DNA of 64,000 nt from Melitaea cinxia (GCF_905220565.1 NC_059399.1:11336501-11400500); one strand, 5' to 3'; counted from the first letter of the stretch, positions 12,601 through 21,493 are shown. Made by a program: numbers and translations. Notes: generated by a model not told the origin, from the letters alone.

Positions 12601-15600
12601 GCGTACACCACGCACGGGACCATCCACATCGTGGTCAACAACCAGATCGGCTTCACCACCGACCCGCGACACTCGAGGTCGTCTGCGTACTGCACAGGTT
12701 TGTTACCTTCGAAACGCTGTGGTGAACATCCTGGTTATAAAATCGTTTTTTTTTTTAAATTATGAAATTGCAGTTTTATTTTGTTACTCAATACTTATTT
12801 TTTTTGTAACAAAAGATTAGAAGATATTAAAGATTCTCTGTCCCATAAGTATTTCAAAATGTTTCTCATAGATCACCAATAATAATGCGATGCATTAACT
12901 TTGGTATTTGCTTCGAATGATTTGAACCCTGAAACGTATAAACATCTTTGTACTGTTCAGCTGGCGTACATGCTTTTTCTAATAGACTTGTGGGGAATGC
13001 TTTGTATATATATTAAGACTAGCTGTGCCCCGCGTTTTCACCCGCGGTAATTTTAGGAAAGTGTGTGAGTATTTAAATATAAATAACTAGCGACCCGCCC
13101 CGGCTTCGCACGGGTGTAATGCTGATACTAAATATACTACAGAAAGTCTTCATTTATAGTGTGAAGCTAGCTTATAGCGTGGTTATTAACATAATAAAAA
13201 CAATATTCAAATATGCGTCGTTAGATTACACGTTGTTACAGAATGTGTTGAAGAAATAAAGGTTCACTGCTCGTTCCTCGTAGGTGATAGCGTGATAATA
13301 TGTAGCCTATATGTTGACCCGACTTCTCAATAATATTCGTGCCAAATTTGAAGTAAATCCACGCAGTACTTTTTGAGTTTATCCCGGACATAAATACAGA
13401 CAAACAGACAAAAATTCTAAAAAGTATATTTTTGGCTTCGGTATCGATTGTAGATCACACCCCAAGTATTTTTAAAAAAAATATTCAATGTACAGTTTTG
13501 ACTTTCCTACCATTTTATTATATGTATATAGATGAGTTGTTTTGGAAACAACAGTAGAGATAGAACATAGTGATAGAGATAGAACATAGTGGTAGAGATA
13601 GGACATAGTGGTAGAGATAGAACATAGTGATAGAGATAGAACATAGTGGTAGAGATAGACCAGCTCTGACCGGCCCCGTCCGCAGACGTGGCGCGCGTGG
13701 TGAACGCGCCCATCTTCCACGTGAACGGCGACAACCCGGAGGCGGTGATGCACGTGTGCAACGTGGCGGCCGAGTGGCGCGCCACCTTCCACAAGGACGT
13801 CGTCATCGACATCGTGAGCTACCGCCGCAACGGGCACAACGAGGTCGACGAGCCCATGTTCACGCAGCCGCTCATGTACCAGAAGATCAGGAAGACCAAG
13901 CCCGGTGAGCCGTTCTCCTCTCGTGTCGTGATGCTTAGATAAAATATATTATTAAATTTAAAAATTAATAATATTTTTCTTTAAATAATGATCATCATTC
14001 TAATAATATTTTTCTTTAAATGATGAATGTTCTGTGTATAATTTATAACAAAAGGGGTACGAACCTTTGTGGCATATCTAGCCAGCTAGCAGCTAGAAAT
14101 TTCCGAGCACGATAAAAGTGGATAGAAGATAGATAATAAGATAGAGATAGAAGCACGATATAATTGGATAGCGGACACTTATACAAACAAAAAATGTCAT
14201 ATAACATGGTATCCTAAAGTGTCAGGTTTCCGAGATATTTAGAAGTAATGATCGCCATAAGAGTCCAAAGGCTATCATTGAAAATCGAGTTATTACGCGT
14301 ATGTGAACACTCCATTGTCTTGCGGTGTCTAGATATGCCAGGCTCCATACAAAAATGTTCGAACCCATTTTGTGTGACTTAATACTGGTTTAACTGTTAA
14401 CAATTAAATATTCAAATAAAATGTGATTAATAATAAACGAATTGTCGTTATTTTTTTACAGTTCTCGAAATATATGCCGATCGATTGATCGCTGAAGGCG
14501 TTGTCACGGCGGAAGAAGTGAAAGACGTTAAAGATAAATACGAAAAGATCTGTGAGGATGCTTACAACCAAGCCAAGCAAGAAACTCACATCAAGTACAA
14601 GGACTGGCTTGACTCTCCCTGGTCTGGCTTCTTTGAAGGCAAGGACCCACTCAAGGTAAAATTAAAATAACTCTTTCCAGTGGCTATAATAACTATCAAT
14701 TTCAATCAATAATTTATGGAAATAATATGAAATAATTTTCAATTTAATTACATATTTTCTTATATTACGTTCTTTTTTATCTTCTTCTATTATAAGTAGT
14801 AATTAAGAGACATTCGACTACATATCTAAATAAATAAATTTATAATTGATAGATCTAAAATAAATATCAATCCTTTTATAGATGTCTCCAACTGGCGTAG
14901 TCGAAGAGACTCTCGTTCATATCGGCAAGCGTTTTTCATCGCCGCCACCTAACGCAGCTGAGTTCGAGATTCACAAGGGATTGTTACGTATCCTCAAGGC
15001 TCGTATGGAAATGGTCGAGAATCGAACCGTAGACTGGGCTTTAGCTGAGGCTATGGCTTTCGGATCATTGCTGAAGGAGGGTATCCATGTCCGCCTTTCG
15101 GGAGAGGATGTTGAGAGAGGCACTTTCTCACACAGGTGAACATTACTATGTGTTATTACTTGACATCAATGACAACGTTATTATGTAAGTCACAGCCATG
15201 AAAAAGTTATGTAAAAAGAAGTGTATGTATATACAAAAATAAAATAATATTTCTTTCAATAGGCACCATGTCCTCCATCACCAAAAGGTTGACAAGGCTA
15301 CATACTGCCCATTGGCTCATCTCTACCCCGATCAAGCTCCATATACTGTTTGTAACAGCTCCTTGTCGGAATACGGTAACTATATATTTTATAATTGTTT
15401 GTAAAGTAGCTAATATGGATTTTTTGAAGTAACTTAAGAAAATGGCAATTATGTTTTGAGATGTATAATTTTGTATATTTTTTTTGTTAGTATGTCCACT
15501 TATTTAAAACTTCTGGCGATTTACATTATTCTTATTTTATGAAATTCGACTGGATTAATATAGAAGGAATGTTTTTTTTTAATTTTTTTTTTATAACTAG

Positions 15601-18600
15601 GGTAACATATATGTACATACAAGTGGTTTCCTTGTATTATTGAAGAAGTACATTTAATATAAAGAAATATTTTTTTTCATCAGGTGTACTTGGTTTTGAA
15701 GTGGGTTACTCTGTGACAAACCCTAATGCACTCGTGCTTTGGGAGGCTCAATTTGGTGACTTCAACAATGTAGCGCAGTGCATCATCGACCAGTTCATCT
15801 CGAGTGGACAGGCCAAGTGGGTGCGACAGTCTGGTATTGTGCTGTTACAACCACACGGAATGGAGGGCATGGTGAGTTTTACTTGCATTGTATTCCCATT
15901 AAATATATTTATTATTGTACAAGTTGACGACAAGAACGAAAGTTCAAAAATACTCATTACGCTTTCTGAAATTTCCCCACTTAAAGTGTAATTTCTATAT
16001 TTCGTTCAGAAAAAAAAAAATAATTTAAGTCAATCGAATTGCCCCATCTATTCCCAAGTTTTTTGCTTAGCAGCACATTTTGCGATTCGTTTTTAATTAA
16101 ATAGATATGATATGTATTTGTGCTTATGGTACGGTACTACTTCAAACATTTCTAGGGACCTGAACACTCTTCGGCACGCTTGGAAAGATTCCTGCAAATG
16201 AGCGCTGACGACCCCGACTACATGCCACCAGAGAGTCCCGATTATGAAGGTAAAGAGGAATTAATTTTTTGCAATGCAACATGAATTAAAGCTAGCATAC
16301 TACTCAGCGCACTTACGCACCGAGTAGTATGAAGCGAGGCCTGTGGTGCAACGTAACGCCCGCCGTCCGCAGTGCGGCAGCTGCACGACTGCAACTGGGT
16401 GGTGGCGAACTGCTCGACGCCCGCGTCGCTGTTCCACATCCTGCGGCGCCAGATCGCGCTGCCCTTCCGCAAGCCGCTCATCCTCATGACGCCCAAGTCG
16501 CTGCTGCGCCACCCCGAGTGCAAGTCCTCCTTCGACGACATGGTCGAGGGGACCGTCTTCAAGAGGTACGAACTGGCCGTGCCCCGCGACTTTACTTTTG
16601 TCGCTTTCGATTCATTACTTTCGAGTTTTTCCTCAAATTAACATTGTTAAAGCCGCGGGGTACAGCAAATATCTAACGTTATGATTCGTCTTAAAGGGTT
16701 CAGTAGATTTAATGTGTAAAGATATAGCATTATTAAGCAAGAAATTATAAATTTTTTGTGGTGTTTGAGTGTAATGATGGTTACATATTTTATACAGATT
16801 GATCCCAGAAGAAGGTCCAGCGGCTGAAAATCCAAATAACGTTCGCAAGGTAGCCTTCTGTACTGGCCGTGTGTACTACGACCTGCTCAAGGAAAGACGC
16901 GACCGCGGACTCGAGAAGGACATCGCTATTGTCAGGTTTGTAATTATATGTACGTTAATAATGATTGCCACAAAGGTTTCAAAAATATCTACAACGATGA
17001 CACTTCGTTTCGTTGTAAATATAACGTTTGGTACACGTATCAGATAGTTTGGTATTTATTATTACTACATAAAACCTATTAGTCATAGCAGGATCTTTTA
17101 TATTAAATGAACTTCCTTACTGGTATTCCGATACAAATATTTTTCTAAGGTTGAATGAAAGACTTAATATTTTAAAAATCATTCACTATAAATCGATAAC
17201 TGATAAGACTTTTCAGTTCGTAGCAGTAGTAAAGATGGTGTAATAAATATATATCTGTGTGCTATGTGTCGGCAGACTGGAGCAGATCTCTCCATTCCCG
17301 TACGACCTGATCAAGCAGGAGATCGCCAAGTACCCGAACGCTCAGCTGGTGTGGAGCCAGGAGGAGCACAAGAACATGGGCTCCTGGAGCTACATCGAGC
17401 CTCGCTTCCGCACGCTGCTGCAGAACCAGAAGCAGATCAGGTCAGTTGGATTGGCTTCGCAATAGACTACTACTTGCTTTGGCAAGTAGTATCCTGTTCC
17501 ATATAGAAGGGTTGGTTTATACATATGTGAAGACCGACATTAGTGAACTGTCGTTATGTATTAAAGCTGTGTTTTGCTAATTGTGCTGTTGGTTTTTCAA
17601 ATATTTAATAAATAAATACAACTTATCATGAGTAATGATCAACAGTACTAAAAGTTGAGAAAAATTTAATGTATATTTGAATCTATAAAATGGATGTTAT
17701 TTTAATAGTAAGTATAATCAGTACAATTTTATAAGTTTAGTATATTGCTTATGTACAAACGTTCCCCTTGACGCTTACCTGCTCTATTAAAATATACTGA
17801 CAGATTACGCGTAACATCGTTAGCAATATGTGATTACACTTATTATTTCTTGATAATATTTGGAAACAAATCGTAATTGGTATTACTATGAATCATAAAT
17901 GTGATTTAATGTGTGGTGGGTTGTAAACGCTTTTATAACGTAGTTTAGTACACGGTTTTATATTTTATAGTATATTTTTTAAGCTCAATCGTACAATATA
18001 TCGTGAATAAATTTAGATGCACTGAAATAAAAAAATGTTTCAATAAAAATGAAAGGTGCATTTTATCCACTTTTTTAATTATAATTCGACAATTGTGTAT
18101 AGGAGTGTATACAAGCTAGAGGCATTGAAAGAGGGAATAATCATACATACCACAAAATATGACTAAAATAGATACAAAAAAAATCAGTCAAATACTCCAC
18201 TTGTATGTCTATACAAGATACATTTCTTTAGTTTAGGTTACTACATAGCTTGCAGTTGTGCGTTAGTGTTTCTCATTTATCTCTTTTATATATTTAAATC
18301 GATTGGTTGTATTGGAATTGGTTGTTTTCATTTTCAAATTACATAATGATCGCTAACATCTCGTCCATAACCTCTGGCCATTGGTTGCAGGCCTAAGTCT
18401 CGTTCACAATCGGGCGGTTGGTTTAGTCAACTTTTCGGGGGCGCTGAGGGCCCTAAGACTGAATCGGAACCACAAACTGAAACCGTACCACGCACTATTA
18501 GGTGAGATTCTAATCCACCTAAGTAACTGCTGTAAACCAATGCTTTTATTTAGTTTTGATATTGTACTTCAACGTGATTGTCGTATTTGTATTTGTCGAT

Positions 18601-18973
18601 ATAATACAACGGTATGGGAGTATATATATTTTTGTTATTCAATTTTGACAAAGCGGCTGATAGGATTCGATGAAATCTTATTATCACCTCCTATTACAAT
18701 ATGTGCATTTTTCGTTTGTGGTTACTTCGTTATTATAATTGGTTGTCGTCTCTTTTATCGTTACGTTTTGCACAAAAGCTTTAATCGCAATGTTTAAAAA
18801 CTGCAAGCTATGTGTTTATCTCTTAATGTGAATTGTCATTTATGATTTTAACTTATAAAGTTATTTGTTACAGTTACAATGGAAGGGCGACTGCCGCTTC
18901 GCCCGCTACCGGTTCGAAGGCGGCTCACAACAAGGAATTAAAAAATCTTCTGGACGAGTTCTGCGTATTATAA
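1917..18973 (+). CDS. OGDH: 2-oxoglutarate dehydrogenase E1 component, mitochondrial (3' part, spliced)
   Basis: Thiamine-diphosphate-dependent E1 of the mitochondrial 2-oxoglutarate dehydrogenase complex (TCA cycle), which decarboxylates 2-oxoglutarate and passes the succinyl group to E2 lipoate. Exons: one of 1917-2034, 4317-4449 or 6656-6758; then 7660-7738, 7989-8165, 10279-10427, 10729-10814, 11458-11637, 12517-12697, 13686-13904, 14462-14655, 14882-15135, 15263-15375, 15684-15871, 16156-16249, 16373-16565, 16798-16935, 17276-17440, optional 18391-18501, and 18874-18973 (stop TAA 18971-18973). All introns are GT-AG and all phases match. Family landmarks seen in order: RGH..LDPL, VFKLPSTTFIG, MGMPHRGRLNVLAN, the ThDP motif HGDAAFAGQG...NNQIGF, YRRNGHNE.DEPMFTQP, WLDSPW, RLSGEDVERGTFSHRHHVLH, LWEAQFGDF, LLRHPE and WSQEEHKNMG. 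The family is about 1000-1025 aa, so the mitochondrial presequence and N-terminal domain lie upstream of the window. Identification is secure. Confidence 0.97.
2325..2545 (-). other. GC-rich island in the intron between OGDH exons A and B
   Basis: Markedly more G/C and CpG than its surroundings. On the minus strand it has a CCAAT-type box (ACTGACCAATC, 2438-2448) followed about 95 bp on by CATATAAAGG (2339-2348). No protein match. It could be a degraded LTR/promoter or a regulatory island. Confidence 0.3.
3550..3615 (+). other. Strong intronic hairpin between OGDH exons A and B
   Basis: The arms TTTGATAGTTAAAGAAGT (3550-3567) and ACTTCTTTTAACTATCAAA pair with single-base bulges, and the stem continues through ATTATA/TATAAT to a loop near 3575-3585. 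The total is about 66 nt with some 24 base pairs, like a pre-miRNA or a small foldback element. Confidence 0.45.
3975..4042 (-). repeat. tRNA-derived SINE head (fragment)
   Basis: Reading the minus strand there is a box A-like GTTAGTGCAGTG and a box B-like AGATTCGATCCC in tRNA spacing. No acceptor stem or CCA context of a real tRNA. Fragment of a SINE in an OGDH intron. Confidence 0.6.
4166..4252 (-). repeat. tRNA-derived SINE head just upstream of OGDH exon B
   Basis: Minus strand shows CAGCGCAGTTTGCAGTG (box A) and GTGGGTTCGATTC (box B). It ends about 65 bp before the acceptor of exon B, separated by an A-rich run at 4259-4270. Confidence 0.6.
4317..4449 (+). CDS. OGDH: OGDH alternative exon B (one of three mutually exclusive)
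   Basis: 133 nt, acceptor CCAATAG (to 4316) with CTGAC just upstream as a branch point, donor GTATGG at 4450. It encodes SRGHLVARLDPLGISTGD, then a variable Gly/His-rich stretch ending RQHVRF plus one base, so it splices to 7660 like A and C. It is the longest of the three variants. A tRNA-derived SINE head sits about 65 bp upstream of its acceptor. Confidence 0.85.
6656..6758 (+). CDS. OGDH: OGDH alternative exon C (one of three mutually exclusive)
   Basis: 103 nt, acceptor AAAACAG (to 6655), donor GTAAGG at 6759 (the strongest donor of the three). It encodes IRGHHIAKLDPLEIANYN and ends NSYRF plus one base. Its composition is less GC-rich than A and B and it is the shortest variant. RGHHIAKLDPL is the form closest to one of the alternative mammalian exons as I recall them. 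Confidence 0.85.
7660..7738 (+). CDS. OGDH: OGDH exon after the alternative trio
   Basis: Acceptor TTTTTAG, donor GTAAAA. Encodes (D)EADMDRVFKLPSTTFIGE and then EKALPL(R). It is the common splice partner for exons A, B and C (takes their single trailing base). It leaves phase 2 for 7989. Confidence 0.93.
7989..8165 (+). CDS. OGDH: OGDH exon
   Basis: Acceptor CATTTTAG, donor GTAAGT. Encodes (R)EILNRLEQAYCNNIGIEF through LARLTRSTG, matching the E1o helical segment that precedes the FENFLAKKW block. The 3' phase (two bases GG) is completed by the first base of 10279. Confidence 0.95.
8632..8978. repeat. Foldback (long inverted repeat) element in an OGDH intron
   Basis: The left arm (8632-8760) begins TGGCAAACAAGCGTACGGCT and the right arm (about 8867-8975) is a diverged inverted copy ending ATGCTTGTTTGGC. 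Both contain the CCTGATGGTAA and GCATCGCAAGCGCGT-like blocks. The spacer is about 105 bp. No coding. Single arms recur at 512 and 29143. Confidence 0.7.
9560..9800. repeat. Dispersed repeats and (TA)n microsatellite
   Basis: 9585-9640 matches the segment at 47340-47400 and, inverted, 58040-58120 (CAAAATTTCATACTCC...ATCCGCG). A (TA)n tract at 9665-9690 is followed by GGCTCCAACGATTTTCATGA, a common lepidopteran repeat motif. Confidence 0.55.
10279..10427 (+). CDS. OGDH: OGDH exon
   Basis: Acceptor TGTGACAG, donor GTACTA. Encodes FENFLAKKWSSEKRFGLEGC and ends IIMGMPHR(G), the conserved His-containing active-site segment of E1o. The 2.1-kb intron before it carries a foldback repeat and other dispersed repeats. 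Confidence 0.96.
10729..10814 (+). CDS. OGDH: OGDH exon
   Basis: Acceptor TCTCAG, donor GTAAGA. Encodes (G)RLNVLANVCRKPLHQLFTQ and ends AEDD in phase 0. It continues the MGMPHRGRLN active-site block. Confidence 0.95.
11095..11425 (+). mobile_element. tRNA-derived SINE, nearly complete, in an OGDH intron
   Basis: Head with box A-like TGTAGTGAGGCGG and box B GGGTTCGATTCC (11158-11169), then the shared body CTTGTGGGTCTCCTCACC, CACCTGATAGCAATCGTTAC and tail AAAGAGGCCTACGACCAG. Same family as 21081-21428 and 45181-45405. Ends about 35 bp before the acceptor of OGDH exon 11458. Confidence 0.8.
11458..11637 (+). CDS. OGDH: OGDH exon
   Basis: Acceptor TTTGTAG, donor GTAAAC. Encodes GSGDVKYHLGTYIERLNRVT, then CANPSHLEAVDPVVQGKTRA and ends NEGKK. 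This is the highly conserved GDVKYHLG...NPSHLE segment of E1o. Phase 0 at both ends. Confidence 0.97.
12517..12697 (+). CDS. OGDH: OGDH exon carrying the thiamine-diphosphate motif
   Basis: Acceptor TTGCAG, donor GTTTGT. Encodes VMSILLHGDAAFAGQG...VVNNQIGFTTDPRHSRSSAYCT. The GDA...NNQ pair is the ThDP/Mg2+-binding signature of the transketolase-like fold. Wobble positions are nearly all G or C, unlike the neighbouring exon 11458-11637. Confidence 0.97.
13018..13534 (+). repeat. Dispersed repeat block ('ACTAGCTGTGCCCCGCG' and 'CTAGCGACCCGCCCCGG')
   Basis: A short ACTAGCTGTGCCCCGCG piece at 13019 is followed by a longer unit at 13085-13534 that recurs inverted at 46864-47337 (CTAGCGACCCGCC, CTGATACTAAATATACTACA, CCCGGACATAAATACAGACA). 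No coding. Confidence 0.75.
13551..13658 (+). repeat. 19-bp minisatellite before OGDH exon 13686
   Basis: About 5.5 copies of GTAGAGATAGAACATAGTG with A/G changes at position 1 and one GGACATAG variant. It ends about 28 bp before the splice acceptor, where a polypyrimidine tract would normally extend. Confidence 0.9.
13686..13904 (+). CDS. OGDH: OGDH exon
   Basis: Acceptor GTCCGCAG with CTGAC (13666-13670) as a likely branch point, donor GTGAGC. Encodes (D)VARVVNAPIFHVNGDNPEAV, then DIVSYRRNGHNEVDEPMFTQ and ends RKTKP(V). Extremely GC-rich third positions. A purine-rich 19-bp minisatellite ends only about 28 bp before the acceptor. Confidence 0.97.
14462..14655 (+). CDS. OGDH: OGDH exon
   Basis: Acceptor TTTTACAG, donor GTAAAA. 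Encodes (V)LEIYADRLIAEGVVTAEEVK through YKDWLDSPWSGFFEGKDPLK. WLDSPW.GFF is characteristic of animal E1o. Third positions are balanced, unlike the exon just before it. Confidence 0.95.
14882..15135 (+). CDS. OGDH: OGDH exon
   Basis: Acceptor TTTTATAG, donor GTGAAC. Encodes MSPTGVVEETLVHIGKRFSS, then MVENRTVDWALAEAMAFGSL and RLSGEDVERGTFSH(R). This begins the pyrimidine-binding, transketolase-like domain. The exon starts with an ATG, but that is an internal Met. Confidence 0.96.
15263..15375 (+). CDS. OGDH: OGDH exon
   Basis: Acceptor TCAATAG, donor GTAACT. Encodes (R)HHVLHHQKVDKATYCPLAHL through NSSLSEY(G), the HRHHVLH active-site block. Confidence 0.95.
15684..15871 (+). CDS. OGDH: OGDH exon
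   Basis: Acceptor CATCAG, donor GTGAGT. Encodes (G)VLGFEVGYSVTNPNALVLWE, then FGDFNNVAQCIIDQFISSGQ and LLQPHGMEGM. LWEAQFGDF is one of the most conserved E1o strings. Confidence 0.97.
16156..16249 (+). CDS. OGDH: OGDH exon
   Basis: Acceptor TTTCTAG, donor GTAAAG. Encodes GPEHSSARLERFLQMSADDP and ends SPDYE(V). The GPEHSSAR..RFLQM motif directly follows the PHGMEGM of the preceding exon. Confidence 0.95.
16373..16565 (+). CDS. OGDH: OGDH exon
   Basis: Acceptor GTCCGCAG, donor GTACGA. Encodes (V)RQLHDCNWVVANCSTPASLF, then RRQIALPFRKPLILMTPKSL, LRHPECKSSFDDM and ends VFK(R). Nearly every third position is G or C. The short 123-nt intron before it contains a 10-bp inverted repeat. Confidence 0.97.
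16798..16935 (+). CDS. OGDH: OGDH exon
   Basis: Acceptor TATACAG, donor GTTTGT. Encodes LIPEEGPAAENPNNVRKVAF, then CTGRVYYDLLKERRDRG and ends KDIAIV(R). It belongs to the C-terminal transketolase-like domain. Confidence 0.95.
17276..17440 (+). CDS. OGDH: OGDH exon
   Basis: Acceptor TCGGCAG, donor GTCAGT. Encodes LEQISPFPYDLIKQEIAKYP, NAQLVWSQEEHKNMGSWSYI and ends QNQKQI plus AG. The two trailing bases can join either the cassette exon (AGG, Arg) or the terminal exon (AGT, Ser). GC-rich wobble positions. Confidence 0.96.
18391..18501 (+). CDS. OGDH: OGDH candidate cassette exon near the C terminus (111 nt)
   Basis: Acceptor TGGTTGCAG (to 18390), donor GTGAGA (18502). It starts by completing AG|G and ends with AG, the same phase on both sides. 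Length 111 nt = 37 codons, so skipping keeps the frame. It encodes a basic start (RPKSRSQS), GGWFSQLFGGAEGP and an acidic/Thr-rich tail (KTESEPQTETVPRTI). I do not recognise this insert in the E1o family, whose equivalent position is a short linker before the final YxGR..ATGSKAxH block. Strong sites and an open frame support a real exon; usage is inferred. Confidence 0.7.
18874..18973 (+). CDS. OGDH: OGDH terminal coding exon
   Basis: Acceptor GTTACAG. Encodes (S)YNGRATAASPATGSKAAHNK, then ELKNLLDEFCVL and TAA at 18971-18973. ATGSKAxHxxEL..LL is the normal E1o C-terminal signature, so the gene ends here. Confidence 0.94.
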
Positions 18974-19330
18974 ACGAATCATATCTAAATCGAAATATTT
19001 TTTTTTATGTAACGCTGTCGTCCGTAAAAATAGTTTTTACGCAACCAAAACTACAAAAATGTAATTAATAGACTTGCTTAACATTTGAAGAAATGCTGTT
19101 ACGGTTATTTTGAATTAATTTTCGCTGTAAATGTCAGTATTCTAAAACAATTCTCCTTACGATTAGTTAGAATATTTAGATAAATTCTAATTTATTTATT
19201 CAATGTAGCATAATATACGGTTAGTGGACATTATTTATTTTAAATGTTACAATAATATGTCATTATGTCCCTCTTAGTAATTGTGCTTGAGTAAAGCTTG
19301 AATTGTAAATAAATCCGTTTAGTTTATTTA
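18974..19330 (+). other. OGDH: OGDH 3' untranslated region (end inferred)
   Basis: AT-rich sequence after the stop codon. The first good poly(A) signal in a suitable setting is AATAAA at 19308-19313, followed by a GT/T-rich stretch. Another AATAAA lies at 20026-20031, so a longer 3' end is possible. Confidence 0.5.
19308..19313 (+). terminator. Candidate polyadenylation signal for OGDH
   Basis: AATAAA about 335 bp after the OGDH stop codon with T/GT-rich sequence downstream. Motif only; the cleavage site is not visible. Confidence 0.45.
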
Positions 19331-20950
19331 TTAAAATGTGTTATTTCTTATCGCTAACGGGTTAACAGTTTCTATCATTAGTCCCAAGACTAGAAATGAA
19401 GCTGAGAGACAACCCTATGTTTACGATTTTTTTTCTTCATCTTTTTCGAGTATTAACTTAACTATAAAACCTATTTAAATTAGTATTTAAAAGTATTTCA
19501 TCACCTTGATTAGTATAAACTATCAGCACTTGTCATAAGATATTCAATGAGATATTATTAGTAGTAAATTTTAATTAAAATCGACTAGCCGTGATTCCGT
19601 AGTACGTGTTAAAGCGGCACATGCAACTTGTTAGTGATTTTAATATATTTTGCGACCGTTAACAATCGCATAGTCTTAGTTTTGAAGTTACCGCCGCTCG
19701 CGGCCACATGTAAGGAACAACACCAAATCTACGCTACGCGTATTGTTATCTCGATGTTACATGTACGTAGACTACTATGAACAGTTTAAAACTGTCTGTA
19801 GTAATATCTAATGTTTATTGTTGTTTGTAATTCGATCCAAAAGCTGTAACTCGCATGTATTATATCCACTACTATTGTTAATATAATTTTGATCTAATAT
19901 TTTTGAACTGGTTCAGGTTTGATGGGGAAAGAATGATAGGGAATCAAGAATGTTGTATGACAGGTACAGGTTTGGCAGGACACCTGAGCAATTTATGCTA
20001 TTTTACTTTGATCTAGTTACTTTACAATAAATATATATTCAGTAAACATTGTTTTTTTACTTACCCATATAATCAATAAAAGGATCTCTTTGCGTTGATC
20101 TCTTAGAATGGGAGACAGATTATGGTATGAACAACTAGGTGCTAAGTTGCATACCTTAATTTTATGCTTACGTACATATTGATGGTTGGTAATGTGAGGT
20201 TTTCAATTATTTTTTTTTACCATACAGTTAAGAAATATACCACGTGTATATTAACAGATTTATTTATGAAAACAGCACGTTGCGAACTTATTTTACCGAC
20301 GTCTTATACTTACGAAAGAGAGGAATTTGGCAACGTTCTTCAACGGCTTCGTTTGTTTCGGCAGACAACGTTATTTGTGGAATAACGATATCTTAAATAA
20401 GGTTGTTTCGGAACCGATATTTTTTACCGGTATTAATTTCTTTACAAAGTACGATGACATATGACAATACCTTGCCTGTTTCCTTAGTGTACACATTTGT
20501 GTTTTATTTTGGAAAACGAATGATAGAATATAAAATACGCTATGTATTTTAATTGAACTATCTATTTGAATTCAAGTAGGTATTATAATAATCTACTTAT
20601 ATTGATGAAAAAAATATACGTATATATGTGTTTATAAAGTATAACTTTAAGTAAGCTGGTGAATGCGTGATGAGAGCGTCACGAAAAGTAATCGGGTGAG
20701 GCGAACTGAAGTTGAGAGGGAGATATCAGTTAGTGAAGTTAGAAAGAGAGAAAGTTAAGTTTTGTATATTACTGTAGAGCAAGAGAGAGGAGCGAGCACA
20801 CATTTTGTTTTTCTCTCCCATAATTTGAATTCTTAATACATACATACATAGTCTGCCCTAAATATTGTTACAAAGAAAAAAACATTTTCTATTGCACGTA
20901 ACATTTCTTATTATTACGGTGTGTTAGTTTAATACAATAAAACTAAAAAA
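19331..20950. other. Intergenic DNA after OGDH, no gene recognised
   Basis: AT-rich. Contains a small GC-richer patch near 19680-19740 and a purine-rich stretch at 20690-20800 with repeated GAGAG units. No exon-like open frame with splice sites was found. Confidence 0.5.
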
Positions 20951-21080
20951 TATATAAAGCTTTTTCAAAGTGGTTTCCTTGGCTGCAATACAGTCCTTTA
21001 ATCGTCGAGGCTAGTTATCAATAGAAGTATGTACTCTTTCCATTGGAAAATTCTTCCCTGCCAATCGTATGGATTGTTTT

Positions 21081-21428
21081 CTACGCTTCAGCCTGTAATA
21101 TCCCACTACTGGGCATAGGCCTCTTTCCCCATGTAGAAGAAGGATCAGAGCTTAATCCACAATGCTGCTCCAATGCGGGTTGGCGGATATATTCCCTACT
21201 ATGAGTAACGATCGCTATCAGGTGTACATGATAACAACGGGGACCGACGGCTTAACGTGCTCTCCAAGACACGGTGGGGAGACCCACAAGGACTGCACAA
21301 ACACCCAGATCACGGCAAACACCTGTATGGCCAATACAAATGTTTGTCATGTGCGGGGATCGAACCCGCAACCGCCAGCGCAACAGGCTCAGACCATAGC
21401 TGTGACCGTTGCGCCAACGCGGCGTCAA
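21081..21428 (-). mobile_element. tRNA-derived SINE inserted in the mariner relic
   Basis: Full SINE in minus orientation. The head has box A TTGGCGCAACGG and box B GCGGGTTCGATCCCC (21355-21369), and the far end reads CAGCCTGTAATATCCCACTA. It is flanked by the perfect 12-bp duplication ATGGATTGTTTT (21069-21080 and 21429-21440). Confidence 0.9.
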
Positions 21429-21493
21429 ATGGATTGTTTTAGATTGTTTGTGTCAGTCTAAATTGTCATGGCATTTAGAGCATGCCATACTCT

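Noticed and set aside
13472..13837. Minus-strand frames with Tyr/His/Leu repeats
   Set aside because: Generated by the 19-bp minisatellite and the antisense of OGDH exon 13686.
16329..16676. 115-codon frame rich in Ala/Arg over OGDH exon 16373
   Set aside because: Off-frame shadow of the GC-rich exon; the true frame encodes the conserved LLRHPE block.
18381..18797. 138-codon + strand frame around the cassette exon
   Set aside because: It uses a different frame from the one fixed by the flanking splice phases; the rest is intron read-through.
21355..21425. Possible tRNA genes (box A/B here and at 3975, 4166, 11158, 33990, 45350)
   Set aside because: No complete cloverleaf or acceptor stem; each continues into a shared SINE body.
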